This document shows, piece by piece, positions 47,349-56,021 of a DNA stretch of 64,000 nt (within the stretch, counting starts at the first letter, position 1; every line of letters begins with the position of its first letter). The stretch covers positions 1-64,000 of the forward strand of contig NZ_JARESE010000082.1 in NCBI RefSeq assembly GCF_029076845.1, read 5' to 3'. Below the pieces are notes generated by a model that worked only from the letters and a program-made list of their open reading frames with translations, had not been told where the DNA came from and searched no databases. The stretch comes from Novosphingobium album (ex Liu et al. 2023). GTDB taxonomy: Bacteria; Pseudomonadota; Alphaproteobacteria; Sphingomonadales; Sphingomonadaceae. A program made the translations under genes and the position numbers.

Positions 47349-47682
47349 CGCCCGGTCCGGCCAGCCAGATGAATTGGAATAGAAAACTATTTAGAGAATA
47401 TACTTCGCGACCCAATACTAATCCAATACCAGTTCGTTAGCTTTGTTAACTTACTAAACTAACAAACTGCCATATTAATAATCCATTTATCACGATTCCA
47501 TTTCTTGAGAAGATGAGTCGTGATCGTGCGAACACATTTCGACGAAACACACGGGAAACCGGCATCTTTTTCGGCCGGAAAAACGAAGACGATGGCCGCG
47601 TGTCGCCGCCCGGCCGGCGCGACTCGTATAACGAAGCCGAATCGCCAATGCCGTGACCGGAACGCGCGCCGCCGACAGCGGC
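47349..47682. other. AT-rich gene-free region
   Basis: About 330 bases, far richer in A and T than the surroundings between 47380 and 47520. It contains GTTAACTTACTAAACTAAC (an interrupted GTTA/TAAC repeat) and, on the minus strand, two copies of GTATTGG. No gene is seen. It may be a strong regulatory region or acquired DNA that replaced the 5' end of the GGDEF gene. Confidence 0.5.
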
Positions 47683-48348
47683 TTACAGCTCGATCAGGAT
47701 CCTGACCCTGTCGGGGCTCGTCCCGAAGGCTGTGGCGATGTCCTCGCGGCTGCGGGCCAGCAGTTCGCGCCGGCCGGTATCGTCGCGTTCGGGCAGAAGT
47801 TCGCCCAGCGACACGTTCAGCGCCTCGGCCAGTTCGGCCATCCGGCTTTCAACCGGACGCGCCCGGCCCTGCTCCCAGGCCCAGACCGTCGGCTTGCTGA
47901 CGCCCAGCCGGGCCGCAAGCGCCGCCAGGCTGAGCCGTGCCTGCGCGCGCAGGCGCTGCAGACGCATGCCGAAGGATTCCTCGGGCCCGGCCGCCGGCCG
48001 CTCGCCAAGCTCGATCGGCTCACCGACCGCGCTGCGCAGCCGCGCCGCGCTCAGGGCCGCCGTGCCGATCGGCGTATCGAACTGGCAGCCGAACAGCCGC
48101 CCGCTCGTCCAGATCACATGCGCCAGGGTCGCGCCCGCCTCGGGCAATTCCAGCGCGATCGCCTCGCCCACGGTCAGCGCGATATCGCTTTCCACCAGCA
48201 GGCCGGTGGTCGAGACATTGTGGACAAGGACATTGGCGGCTTCGCCCGAAGCGAGCGCGCCCAGCGTCTCAAGCCGCAGATTCCTGCGCGGTTCGCGCCG
48301 TCCGCCAGCCGGCTGCGCGGTCTCGTCCAGATGCGCCGCGATGGCCAT
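47683..48348 (-). CDS. PilZ domain - XRE helix-turn-helix fusion regulator
   Basis: A 221-residue protein. Residues about 15-110 form a PilZ domain with the c-di-GMP-binding RREPRRN (RxxxR) and the later NVSTTGLLVE (N/DxSxxG). Residues about 125-185 form an XRE/Cro HTH (LRAQARLSLAALAARLGVSK, then PTVWAWEQGRARP). The fusion suggests a transcription regulator that senses c-di-GMP directly. It lies upstream of, and in the same direction as, the GGDEF protein, separated by the AT-rich gap. Target genes unknown. Confidence 0.82.
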   Translation of the reverse strand: MAIAAHLDETAQPAGGRREPRRNLRLETLGALASGEAANVLVHNVSTTGLLVESDIALTVGEAIALELPEAGATLAHVIWTSGRLFGCQFDTPIGTAALSAARLRSAVGEPIELGERPAAGPEESFGMRLQRLRAQARLSLAALAARLGVSKPTVWAWEQGRARPVESRMAELAEALNVSLGELLPERDDTGRRELLARSREDIATAFGTSPDRVRILIEL

Positions 48349-48476
48349 CGCCTGTCTCCCGATAAGGCGGACAGGTCAGCGGCGCGGGGTTAAGATTTGG
48401 TTAGAGCCGCTTGGGAAATGTGCCCAGCATCGCATTGGAGCATGGCACCAGCGCCGAAAAGCGCATCCAGCCAGAC

Positions 48477-48514
48477 GAAAAACCCCGCGAGACATGGGCC
48501 TCGCGGGGTTTTTC
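48477..48514. terminator. Bidirectional rho-independent terminator
   Basis: Stem CCCCGCGAG/CTCGCGGGG (48483-48491, 48500-48508) with an 8-base loop, flanked by AAAAA on the left and TTTTT on the right, so it works for either strand. It ends the decarboxylase transcript coming from the right. Confidence 0.85.
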
Positions 48515-48536
48515 CCTTTTCAGCGGCAGCCCGGCT

Positions 48537-49742
48537 TCAGCGCAAGCTGACGACGTTGTCCGAAACGCGCGGATCGGCCCGCTCGCCGGTGTAGAGGCTT
48601 TCCATCGGCTCGTCGGTCACGTCCACCGCGCCGCCCTGGCCGAAGCCGTTGAAGGCGGTGCGCATCGCCGCGCCATAAGCGCCGAGCATCCCGACCTCGA
48701 TATAGTCGCCCGCCTTGATGTCCGCCGGCAGCATGAAAGGGCCTTCCATGAAATCGGCATCGTCGCAGGTCGGGCCATAGAACGAGAAGCCTTCCTCCTC
48801 GTCCGAACGCGCATCGGCCAGGCACTTCACCGGGAAACGCCAGCCGACGTGCGCCGCATCGTAGAGCGCGCCGTAAGCGCCGTCGTTGATGTACAGTTCG
48901 TTGCCGCGCCGCTTCTCGACCTTGACGATCAGCGAGTTGTACTCGGCCGAAAGCGCCCGGCCCGGCTCGCACCACAGCTCCGACGAATAGGACACCGGCA
49001 GCGATTCGGCGGCGCGGTGGATCACGTCGAAGTAATCTTCCAGCGGTGGCGGCTCCATGCCCGGATAGACCGAGGGGAAGCCCCCGCCGACATCGACGAT
49101 ATCGACCGTGACCGATGCGTCGACGATCGCCGCGCGCACGCGGACGAGCGCCTGGACATAGGCGAACGGCGTCATCGCCTGGCTGCCGACGTGGAAGCAC
49201 ACGCCCAGCCAGTCGGCAACCTGACGCGTGGCCTGCAGCAGCGGCGCAGCATCGGCAAGGTCGATGCCGAATTTCGAGGCGAGGCTCAGCTCCGAATATT
49301 CGGACGAGACGCGCAGCCGCACGCACAGGCGCAGATCCGCCGCCGGCTCGCCCGAGGCATCGGCCGTGGCGGTGACGATCTTTTCCAGTTCCTCATGCGT
49401 ATCGAGGCTGAAGGTGCGCACGCCGTGATCGAAATAGGCTTCACGGATGGCCCCGGCGGTCTTCACCGGGTGCATGAAACACAGCGTCGCTTCGGGCAGC
49501 GTGGCGCGGACCAGCCGCACTTCGGCAATCGAAGCGACATCGAAATGCGTGATCCCGGCATCCCACAGCACGCGCAGCAGCTCGGGCGAGGGATTGGCCT
49601 TCACGGCATAGAGCGAGCGGCCCGGGAACTTCTCGGCAAAGAAGCGGGCAGCGCGCGCAGCAGCGTGCGGGCGATTCAGGATAACGGGTTCGTCGGGCGC
49701 GAACGCCCTGGCTACAGCCGATGCATCAAGATGATTGTGCAA
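48537..49742 (-). CDS. Ornithine/lysine decarboxylase (fold III, PLP)
   Basis: A 401-residue alanine-racemase-fold decarboxylase making putrescine (or cadaverine). The PLP lysine is K48 in YAVKANP; HVGSQ, DVGGGFP, CEPGRAL (phosphate loop) and GPTCDDADF (catalytic Cys) are present. The start is a TTG at 49742 with GGGGGT upstream. It supplies the diamine for the carboxynorspermidine/carboxyspermidine enzymes encoded nearby. Ornithine versus lysine preference cannot be settled from the motif alone. Confidence 0.9.
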   Translation of the reverse strand: MHNHLDASAVARAFAPDEPVILNRPHAAARAARFFAEKFPGRSLYAVKANPSPELLRVLWDAGITHFDVASIAEVRLVRATLPEATLCFMHPVKTAGAIREAYFDHGVRTFSLDTHEELEKIVTATADASGEPAADLRLCVRLRVSSEYSELSLASKFGIDLADAAPLLQATRQVADWLGVCFHVGSQAMTPFAYVQALVRVRAAIVDASVTVDIVDVGGGFPSVYPGMEPPPLEDYFDVIHRAAESLPVSYSSELWCEPGRALSAEYNSLIVKVEKRRGNELYINDGAYGALYDAAHVGWRFPVKCLADARSDEEEGFSFYGPTCDDADFMEGPFMLPADIKAGDYIEVGMLGAYGAAMRTAFNGFGQGGAVDVTDEPMESLYTGERADPRVSDNVVSLR

Positions 49743-50086
49743 CTCAAGGGACCCCCAACGGATAAGTTAGCGAAAAGCTGCCTTGCGGTTTGGAAGTCCC
49801 CTTGGGGCAGCGGAGCGGGGATATAGGGGTGCAAGTGCGAAGTGCAAGTTAAAATCACGCTAGTTCATAAAACTGTCACAGAGCCGGAAGCGCTTTGCCC
49901 ACGAAAGGCCGGAATTGCGTGAAAACCCTTGCAGGTCATAGCCTTGGCACGAGCTAAACGATGACACAGAGATGAACCGCGCGCGACTGATTTGTGACCG
50001 ATTCGGGCACCGAAACGGCGCGCGCGGACGGCCGGGGCGAATCGTTTCCGGCCACGCGGCAAGCCGCCGGCCTCCGGTCGCGAGGT
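49743..50086. other. Leader and intergenic region of the decarboxylase gene
   Basis: A 344-base gap without a gene. The part next to the decarboxylase forms an untranslated leader of about 70 bases with CCCC and GGGG tracts able to pair (CCCCAAGGGG; GGGGGTCCC). Alphaproteobacterial ornithine decarboxylase genes often carry the speF leader RNA in this position; I cannot confirm its consensus by eye. The rest shows nothing clear. Confidence 0.4.
49820..49847 (-). promoter_or_regulatory. Putative promoter of the decarboxylase gene
   Basis: On the minus strand TTGCAC (49842-49847) and TATATC (49820-49825) are 16 bases apart, about 78 bases before the TTG start. The -35 region holds a repeated TTGCAC. 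Confidence 0.5.
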
Positions 50087-50635
50087 TCAGAACTGGACTT
50101 GCGGAACCTGATCGACGACGCCCTTCTCGCTGGCGTCGAGCCCGTTGAAATCTTCATGCCGGAAGCCGAGCGCGCCGGCGAACAGCACCGCCGGGAACGA
50201 TTCGATCCCCGCGTTATAGCGCGATACCGCCGCGTTCAGCGCCCGGCGCGCGGCCGCCAGCTTGTCCTCGATGTCGGCCAGCTCGCCCTGCAGCGCCTGG
50301 AAATTGGCATTGGCCTTGAGATCGGGATAAGCCTCGCCCAGCGCCAGCAGCCGGTCGAGCGAGACCTTGAACTGCGCTTCGGAATCCGGCGAGGGGCTGG
50401 CCGTGGCCCGGTTGCGCGCCTCGATCACACTGTCGAGCGTGGTCTTCTCGTGCGTGGCATAGCCTTTAACGGTGGCGACCAGATTGGGCACCAGATCGTG
50501 CCGCTGGCGCAGTTGCGCGTCGATGTCCGCCACGCCTTGCCGGCAAGTCTGGCGCAAGGCCACCAGCCGGTTATAGATGCCGATCAGCACCATGGCGATC
50601 ACGGCGAGCACAACCAGGACGATAATCGTCGACAT
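50087..50635 (-). CDS. LemA family membrane protein
   Basis: A 182-residue protein with one N-terminal membrane helix (STIIVLVVLAVIAMVLIGI), then NRLVALRQTCRQGVADIDAQ and RHDLVPNLV, the LemA signature, and a long coiled helical body. The ATG at 50635 gives the exact family N-terminus. It is divergent from a DUF3137 gene, the usual partner. The pair's function is unknown. Confidence 0.93.
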   Translation of the reverse strand: MSTIIVLVVLAVIAMVLIGIYNRLVALRQTCRQGVADIDAQLRQRHDLVPNLVATVKGYATHEKTTLDSVIEARNRATASPSPDSEAQFKVSLDRLLALGEAYPDLKANANFQALQGELADIEDKLAAARRALNAAVSRYNAGIESFPAVLFAGALGFRHEDFNGLDASEKGVVDQVPQVQF

Positions 50636-50699
50636 TCGGCGAGATCCTTCAGCGTTTCGCCCCGAGGCGCTATCACGTCCGCCGCGATTGGCAACGCCC

Positions 50700-51656
50700 A
50701 TGATCGTGCGGCCCGATGCCGATGCGCTGCTGGCGGGCGAACTGGGCCAGTGGCTGGCCGGCCAGGGCGATGCCCGCGCGGCGGCGAAAGCCGCGGCGAA
50801 GCGGCGGCGGCGCTGGGGCTTCATCGGCGCGGGCGTGATCTTTGTCGCGGTGCTGGTCTTCAGCGGCTTCGATCTGGGCAAGGCCTTGTGGTTCGGCGGC
50901 GCGGTCGCGGCGGGCGGCTGGGCCTGGGGCGAAATGGCCAAGCAGCCGGTGATCGCCGCGATCAAGGGCGGCATCAACGGCGCCATCGCCCGCGCGCTCG
51001 ACGTGGATTACAGCCCCGAAGCCACGCCGGGCGAGGAATTCCGCCGCGCCAGCCAGTTCCAGCTCCTGCCCGGCCATGACGCTTCCCGCTTTGAAGACCT
51101 GTGGCGCGGCACCGTGGGCGATCGCTCTTTCCAGCTTTATGAAGCGCACCTGACGCGGCGTGAAGGCTCGGGCAAGAACCGCAAGACCGTCACCAAGTTT
51201 CGCGGCAGCGTGATCACCATCGGCTTCGCGCGGCGCTTCCACGGCGTCACCCTGGTGGAGCGCGAGCAGACGCGGCGCAACTGGTTCGGACTGGGCAGCG
51301 ACAAGACCGAGCTGACGTTCGGCGATGTCACGCTGCAACGCTGCGACATGGTCGATCCCCGGTTCGAGGACCAGTTCACCGTCTGGTCGAACGATCCGGT
51401 GGAAGCACGCTATCTGGTCCATCCCGCCTATATCGAGCGGCTGGTGGCGGTGGAGCAGGCCTATGCCGGCCAGAACATCCGCGCGCTGTTCGACGGAGGA
51501 TCGCTGGTGGTGTTGCTGGAAACCGGCAACCTGTTCGAAAGCGGCTCGATCGAGGCGCAGGACGACCGGCACTTGCTGGAGCGCACCATCACCCAGTTCG
51601 GCGCGCTGGCCGACCTTGCCGCGGAGCTGAACGAGCGCGCGCGGGGCAATTACTGA
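50700..51656 (+). CDS. DUF3137 membrane protein
   Basis: A 318-residue protein with two adjacent membrane segments (about 40-75) after a basic stretch (AAKAAAKRRRRWG), followed by a cytoplasmic domain with FRGSVITIGFARRFHG, QRCDMVDPRFEDQFTVWSND and IRALFDGGSLVVLLETGNLF, the DUF3137 pattern. The ATG at 50700 is chosen because the longer frame overlaps LemA in antisense. It is commonly encoded beside LemA, as here. Confidence 0.88.
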   Translation: MIVRPDADALLAGELGQWLAGQGDARAAAKAAAKRRRRWGFIGAGVIFVAVLVFSGFDLGKALWFGGAVAAGGWAWGEMAKQPVIAAIKGGINGAIARALDVDYSPEATPGEEFRRASQFQLLPGHDASRFEDLWRGTVGDRSFQLYEAHLTRREGSGKNRKTVTKFRGSVITIGFARRFHGVTLVEREQTRRNWFGLGSDKTELTFGDVTLQRCDMVDPRFEDQFTVWSNDPVEARYLVHPAYIERLVAVEQAYAGQNIRALFDGGSLVVLLETGNLFESGSIEAQDDRHLLERTITQFGALADLAAELNERARGNY

Positions 51657-51705
51657 GGGGGTGGCCGCGCCTCTCCCGAGTTTGGCTGGCGAGCAAGCCT
51701 GCCTC

Positions 51706-51730
51706 TCCCTCCCCCGTCCAGGGGGAGGGA
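51706..51730. terminator. Strong hairpin between convergent genes
   Basis: Perfect 10-bp stem TCCCTCCCCC/GGGGGAGGGA with a 5-base loop (GTCCA), between the DUF3137 and carboxynorspermidine decarboxylase genes that face each other. It has no T-tract. Such CCTCCCCC repeats also occur dispersed in sphingomonad genomes. Confidence 0.55.
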
Positions 51731-51736
51731 TATACG

Positions 51737-52939
51737 TCAGCTCAGGCGGTCGCGGAAATCCTCGTACTCGAAGCGGCGGACGCATTCGAGCGCGTCGGTT
51801 GCGGAATCCCATAGCCAGATCGAGGGCAGCGGCACGCCGTTGAAGGTCGTGGTCTTGACCATCGAGTAATGCGCCTGGTCGAGAAAGGCGAAGCGCTGGC
51901 CGGGCTCGCAGGGCACGGGCAGCGCATAGTCGCCGATCACGTCGCCCGCCAGGCATGAGGGGCCGCCCAGGCGCACCCGGCCGCCCTGCCCTTCGTCCAC
52001 CAGATCGTCGGTGGGGATCGGCTCCTCGCCCAGCATGGCGGGACGATAGGGCGCCTCGATCACGTCGGGCATGTGGCACGTCGCCGAAATGTCGGTGATG
52101 GCGATCGGCATTCCGTTCCAGCCGGCATCGAGGATCGTGCCGACAAGGATGCCGGCATCGAGCGCCACGGCCTCGCCCGGCTCCAGATAGACTTCGGCGC
52201 CGGTATCGTCCTGCAAGTCGATCAGGAATTCGACCAGTTCGTCGCGCTGGTAATCGGCGCGGGTGATGTGGTGGCCGCCGCCCAGGTTGATCCACTTGAA
52301 CTGGCCGAACCATGGTTCGAGGAAATCGAACGCCTTGTCCCAGGTGCGCCGCAACGGCTCGAAATCCTGCTCGCACAAGGTGTGCATGTGGATGCCGTCG
52401 ATCAGTTCGATATGCGCGTCGGTGAGCTGGTCGATCGGGAAGCCGAGCCGGGAATGCGGCGCGCAAGGGTCATAGCGCGGCACATCGCCCTCGGGGTGCA
52501 GCGGATTGACGCGCAGGCCGATATCGAAATCCTCGCCCCGGCTGCGCGCGTTCTCGATGATCGGCCAGAACCGCTCGATCTGGCCGGGCGAATTGAAGAT
52601 GACGTGATCCGACAGGCGCAGGATCTCGTCCAGATCCTCCGGCTTGTAGGCGGCGCAATACGTCGCGATCTCGCCATCGTAGAACTCGCTGGCGAGCCGC
52701 GCTTCCCACAGGCCGGACGTGCATACCCCATCGAGATATTCACCCACGATCGGCGCGACCGACCACATCGAGAAGGCCTTGAGCGCGGACAGCACTTTCG
52801 CGCCCGAACGCTCGCCCACCTCGGCCAGCACGCGCAAGTTCGCGCGCAGCTTCGCGGCATCGACCACGAAGGCGGGGCTATCGACGCGCGACAGGTCGAA
52901 CTGGGCGAAGGCCCCAGGATCGCCGGCTCTGGTTTCCAT
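51737..52939 (-). CDS. nspC: Carboxynorspermidine/carboxyspermidine decarboxylase
   Basis: A 400-residue fold-III PLP decarboxylase that removes CO2 from carboxy(nor)spermidine to give (nor)spermidine. The PLP lysine is K54 in SALKAFSMW; GIHMHTLCEQDFEPL, NLGGGHHITR, LEPGEAVALDAG and GPSCLAGDVIGDY (catalytic Cys) are NspC-specific. It lies three bases after the DUF486 gene and close to the dehydrogenase of the same route. Confidence 0.94.
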   Translation of the reverse strand: METRAGDPGAFAQFDLSRVDSPAFVVDAAKLRANLRVLAEVGERSGAKVLSALKAFSMWSVAPIVGEYLDGVCTSGLWEARLASEFYDGEIATYCAAYKPEDLDEILRLSDHVIFNSPGQIERFWPIIENARSRGEDFDIGLRVNPLHPEGDVPRYDPCAPHSRLGFPIDQLTDAHIELIDGIHMHTLCEQDFEPLRRTWDKAFDFLEPWFGQFKWINLGGGHHITRADYQRDELVEFLIDLQDDTGAEVYLEPGEAVALDAGILVGTILDAGWNGMPIAITDISATCHMPDVIEAPYRPAMLGEEPIPTDDLVDEGQGGRVRLGGPSCLAGDVIGDYALPVPCEPGQRFAFLDQAHYSMVKTTTFNGVPLPSIWLWDSATDALECVRRFEYEDFRDRLS

Positions 52940-52942
52940 GGC

Positions 52943-53287
52943 TTACTTCCCCGAAAAGATCAGCGCGGCGCCGCACACGATCAGCGCAAAGCCGCCAAGC
53001 TGGGCGAGACTCGGCTTCTGGCCGAAGACATACCACGCCATCAGCACGAACGTGCTGGCCGACATGAACAGCTGGATGGTCTTCAACTGCGGCAGCGTAT
53101 AGGCGGCCGAGCCGATCCGCACCGCCGGCACCACAAGGCAATATTCGAACAAGGCCAGGCCCCAGCTCAGCAGGATCGCCAGCCAGAGCGCACGATCGGG
53201 CACCTTGAGATGCCCGTACCACGCGACGTTCATGACCAGGTTCGATCCCGCCAGCATCACGACGGGCAATATCAGGCTCCAGTTCAC
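52943..53287 (-). CDS. DUF486 (DMT-like) small membrane protein
   Basis: A 114-residue protein with four membrane helices (VNWSLILPVVMLAGSNLVMN start; QLKTIQLFMSASTFVLMAWY in the third; QLGGFALIVCGAALIFSG at the end), the DUF486 pattern, related to half of a drug/metabolite transporter. It starts at GTG five bases after the dehydrogenase stop and ends three bases before nspC. A polyamine or precursor transport role is suggested only by context. Confidence 0.82.
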   Translation of the reverse strand: MNWSLILPVVMLAGSNLVMNVAWYGHLKVPDRALWLAILLSWGLALFEYCLVVPAVRIGSAAYTLPQLKTIQLFMSASTFVLMAWYVFGQKPSLAQLGGFALIVCGAALIFSGK

Positions 53288-53292
53288 GCGGG

Positions 53293-54504
53293 TCAGAACG
53301 GCAGCGGCCCGTCCAGTTCCTCGCAAGTCCACGGCAGGCCCTGCTCGTTGAGCATCGCCATGTAGGGATCGGGATCGAACTGCTCCATGTTGAACACGCC
53401 CTCGCCCCGCCACTTGCCGGTGAGCATCATCGCCGCGCCGATCATCGCCGGAACGCCGGTGGTATAGCTCACCGCCTGGTTGCCGGTTTCCTCATAGGCG
53501 TCTTCGTGGTCGCAGATGTTCTTGATGTAGAACGTCTTCTCGCCGCTGCCGTCAAGCGCTTCGCCCGTGGCGATATCGCCGATATTGGTCTTGCCCTTCG
53601 TGGTCGGGCCCAGGCTGGCGGGTTCAGGCAGCACGGCCTTGAGGAACTGCAGCGGGATGATCTCCACCCCGTTGTAGAGCACCGGATCGATCCGCGTCAT
53701 GCCCACGTTCTGCAGCACGGTCAGGTGCTGGATATAGGCATCGCCGAAGGTCATCCAGAAACGCGCGCGCTCCATCTCGGGGACGAAGCGGGCCAGGCTT
53801 TCCAGTTCCTCGTGGTACATCATGTACATGTTTTTCGGGCCGACGGCTTCGAAGTCGAAGCTCTGCCTGGTGCTCATCGCCGGGGTCTCGACGAACTGGC
53901 CGTTCTCCCAATGCCGCGCGGGCGCGGTCACTTCGCGGATATTGATCTCGGGATTGAAGTTGGTGGCGAAGTGCTGGCCATGATCGCCGCCATTGCAATC
54001 GAGGATGTCGAGCGTGCGGATGGTCTTCAACTTGTGTTTCTTGAGCCACATCGCGAAGACGCTGGTGACACCCGGATCGAAGCCCGAGCCGAGCAGCGCC
54101 ATCAGCCCGGCCTGCTGGAACCGTTCCTGATAGGCCCACTGCCACTTGTATTCGAACCTGGCCACGTCGCGCGGCTCATAGTTCGCGGTGTCGAGGTAAT
54201 CGACGCCGGTGGCAAGGCAGGCATCCATGATCGCCAGATCCTGATAGGGCAGCGCAAGGTTGACGACGAGTTCGGGGCCGATCGATTCGATCAGCTTGCT
54301 GGTCGCGGCCACATCGTCGGCGTCGATCGCGTAAGGGGTGATGTCCACGCCGGTGCGGCTCTTCACCGATTGCGCGATCGCCTCGCACTTGGCGACAGTG
54401 CGGCTGGCAAGGTGGATATCGCTGAAGATATCCGGGTTCATCGCCATCTTGTGCACCGCGACCGAGCCGACCCCGCCCGCGCCGATCACCAGAACCTTGC
54501 TCAC
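53293..54504 (-). CDS. Carboxynorspermidine/carboxyspermidine dehydrogenase
   Basis: A 403-residue member of the saccharopine dehydrogenase family that joins a diamine to aspartate-semialdehyde with NADPH to give carboxy(nor)spermidine. The nucleotide-binding turn is VLVIGAGGVGSVAVHKM; LLGSGFDPGVTSVFA, LDCNGGDHGQHFATNFNPE and NICDHEDAYEE are typical. The start is a GTG with AGGAG upstream; a second GTG lies six bases earlier. It heads the dehydrogenase-DUF486-nspC operon. Confidence 0.93.
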   Translation of the reverse strand: MSKVLVIGAGGVGSVAVHKMAMNPDIFSDIHLASRTVAKCEAIAQSVKSRTGVDITPYAIDADDVAATSKLIESIGPELVVNLALPYQDLAIMDACLATGVDYLDTANYEPRDVARFEYKWQWAYQERFQQAGLMALLGSGFDPGVTSVFAMWLKKHKLKTIRTLDILDCNGGDHGQHFATNFNPEINIREVTAPARHWENGQFVETPAMSTRQSFDFEAVGPKNMYMMYHEELESLARFVPEMERARFWMTFGDAYIQHLTVLQNVGMTRIDPVLYNGVEIIPLQFLKAVLPEPASLGPTTKGKTNIGDIATGEALDGSGEKTFYIKNICDHEDAYEETGNQAVSYTTGVPAMIGAAMMLTGKWRGEGVFNMEQFDPDPYMAMLNEQGLPWTCEELDGPLPF

Positions 54505-54566
54505 TCGCACCTCTCCTTGCCTCGGACATTGCCGACAGAACGAACGCCCGGATATAGGCGGCATCC

Positions 54567-55541
54567 ATGACAACTCAACACATGCGTGAACCGACCCGCG
54601 CCGGCGTGGAACGCGCCGCCGAAAAGGTCGCGGCGATCCTGCCGCAAACCCCGCTGCTGCCGCTCGAAATCGACGGCGCGACCGTGTGGTGCAAGGCCGA
54701 ATGCCTGCAGCCGGTGGGCGCGTTCAAGATTCGCGGCGCGTGGCACCGGCTGAGCGACCTTTCCGAGGACGAGCGCGGGCGCGGCGTCGTCGGCGTGTCC
54801 AGCGGCAACCATGCGCAAGGCGTGGCCTGGGCGGCGCGGCGGCTGGGCATCGCGGCGCGGATCGTCATGCCGCGCGATGCCCCGGCGGTGAAGCTGGCGG
54901 CGACACGCGCGCTGGGGGCCGAAGTGGTGCTTTATGACCGCTACAGCGAATCGCGCGAGGAGATCGCCACCGCGCTTTGCGCCGAAAGCGGGGCAACGCT
55001 GGTGCACGCCTTCGCCGACCCCTGGGTGATCGAGGGACAAGGCACGATCGGCCACGAACTGCTGGGCCAGATGGAACGCCTCGCGGGCGGCGGGCCGGAC
55101 CTGATCGTCGCGCCGTGCGGCGGCGGCGGGCTGACTGGCGGGCTTGCGCTGGCCTGCCCGGACGCGGCGGTGGTGCCGGTCGAGCCTGAGGGCTGGGACG
55201 ATGTCTGCCGCAGCCTGGCAGCGGGCACGATCGTGCCGGTGGGGCCCAATCCGCCGCCCACCGCCTGCGACGCCTTGCAGACGCTTGCCACCCAGCCGGT
55301 CAATTTCGCGATCCTCAAGGCGCGCTGCCCGTTCGGCCTGGTGGTGACGCCGACTGAAGTCCGCGCGGCGCAGCGGCTGGCTTTCGCCCGGCTGCGGCTG
55401 GTGATCGAACCGGGCGGCGCGGCGGCGCTGGCGGCGGTGCTGGCGGGCAAGGTCACGCCCGGGCCGCGCGGCGTCGTGGTGCTGTCGGGCGGGAACACCG
55501 ATCGCGCCGCCTTCGCCCAGGTGCTGGCGAGCGACGATTGA
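54567..55541 (+). CDS. Threonine/serine dehydratase
   Basis: A 324-residue fold-II PLP enzyme. The PLP lysine is K54 in GAFKIRGAW, the phosphate loop is CGGGGLTGG, and SSGNHAQGVAWAAR binds the carboxylate. No C-terminal ACT regulatory domain, so it resembles catabolic threonine dehydratase or serine racemase. Its product from threonine, 2-oxobutyrate, is a source of propionyl-CoA, the substrate of the Pcc operon. It is divergent from the carboxynorspermidine dehydrogenase gene. Confidence 0.87.
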   Translation: MTTQHMREPTRAGVERAAEKVAAILPQTPLLPLEIDGATVWCKAECLQPVGAFKIRGAWHRLSDLSEDERGRGVVGVSSGNHAQGVAWAARRLGIAARIVMPRDAPAVKLAATRALGAEVVLYDRYSESREEIATALCAESGATLVHAFADPWVIEGQGTIGHELLGQMERLAGGGPDLIVAPCGGGGLTGGLALACPDAAVVPVEPEGWDDVCRSLAAGTIVPVGPNPPPTACDALQTLATQPVNFAILKARCPFGLVVTPTEVRAAQRLAFARLRLVIEPGGAAALAAVLAGKVTPGPRGVVVLSGGNTDRAAFAQVLASDD

Positions 55542-55591
55542 CAAGCCGGAGCGGCGGGCCGACGCTTGCCCCCTGACGAGAGGGGAACCCG

Positions 55592-56020
55592 ATGATCGGC
55601 ATGGCAATCCTGCAACCCGTGGTCGCGCTCGCCGCCTGGACCATGGTGATGTGGTTCTGGCTTTACGGCACGCGCATTCCGGCGCTGAGCGCGGCCAAGG
55701 TCGATCCCGACGATCTGGTCCACGATCCGACCAAGGGGCTGGATCAGGTGCTGCCGCCGCAAGTCATGTGGAAAGCGCACAATTACAACCACCTGCACGA
55801 AGCGCCGACGGTGTTCTACGCCGTCGCCATCGTGCTCGCGCTGGTTGGCGCGGGGGACGGGCTCAATGCCCAGATCGCCTGGGCTTATGTCGTGCTGCGC
55901 GTGATCCATTCGCTGATCCAGGCGACGGTGAACAAGGTCATGGCCCGTTTCGCCGTCTTCGCGCTGTCCAGCTTCTGCCTGATGTTCCTGGTGGCGCGCG
56001 CCGTGCTGGTGATGTTCTGA
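55592..56020 (+). CDS. MAPEG family membrane protein
   Basis: A 142-residue protein with four membrane helices; NYNHLHEAPTVFYAVAIVLA and AYVVLRVIHSLIQATVNKV are the glutathione-binding and helix motifs of the MAPEG family. Bacterial members are of mostly unknown function. It is followed one base later by a small soluble protein. Confidence 0.87.
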   Translation: MIGMAILQPVVALAAWTMVMWFWLYGTRIPALSAAKVDPDDLVHDPTKGLDQVLPPQVMWKAHNYNHLHEAPTVFYAVAIVLALVGAGDGLNAQIAWAYVVLRVIHSLIQATVNKVMARFAVFALSSFCLMFLVARAVLVMF

Positions 56021-56021
56021 C

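Noticed and set aside
47520..47705. 61-codon plus-strand ORF in the AT-rich region
   Set aside because: No ribosome site, no family match and Arg-rich low-complexity C-terminus.
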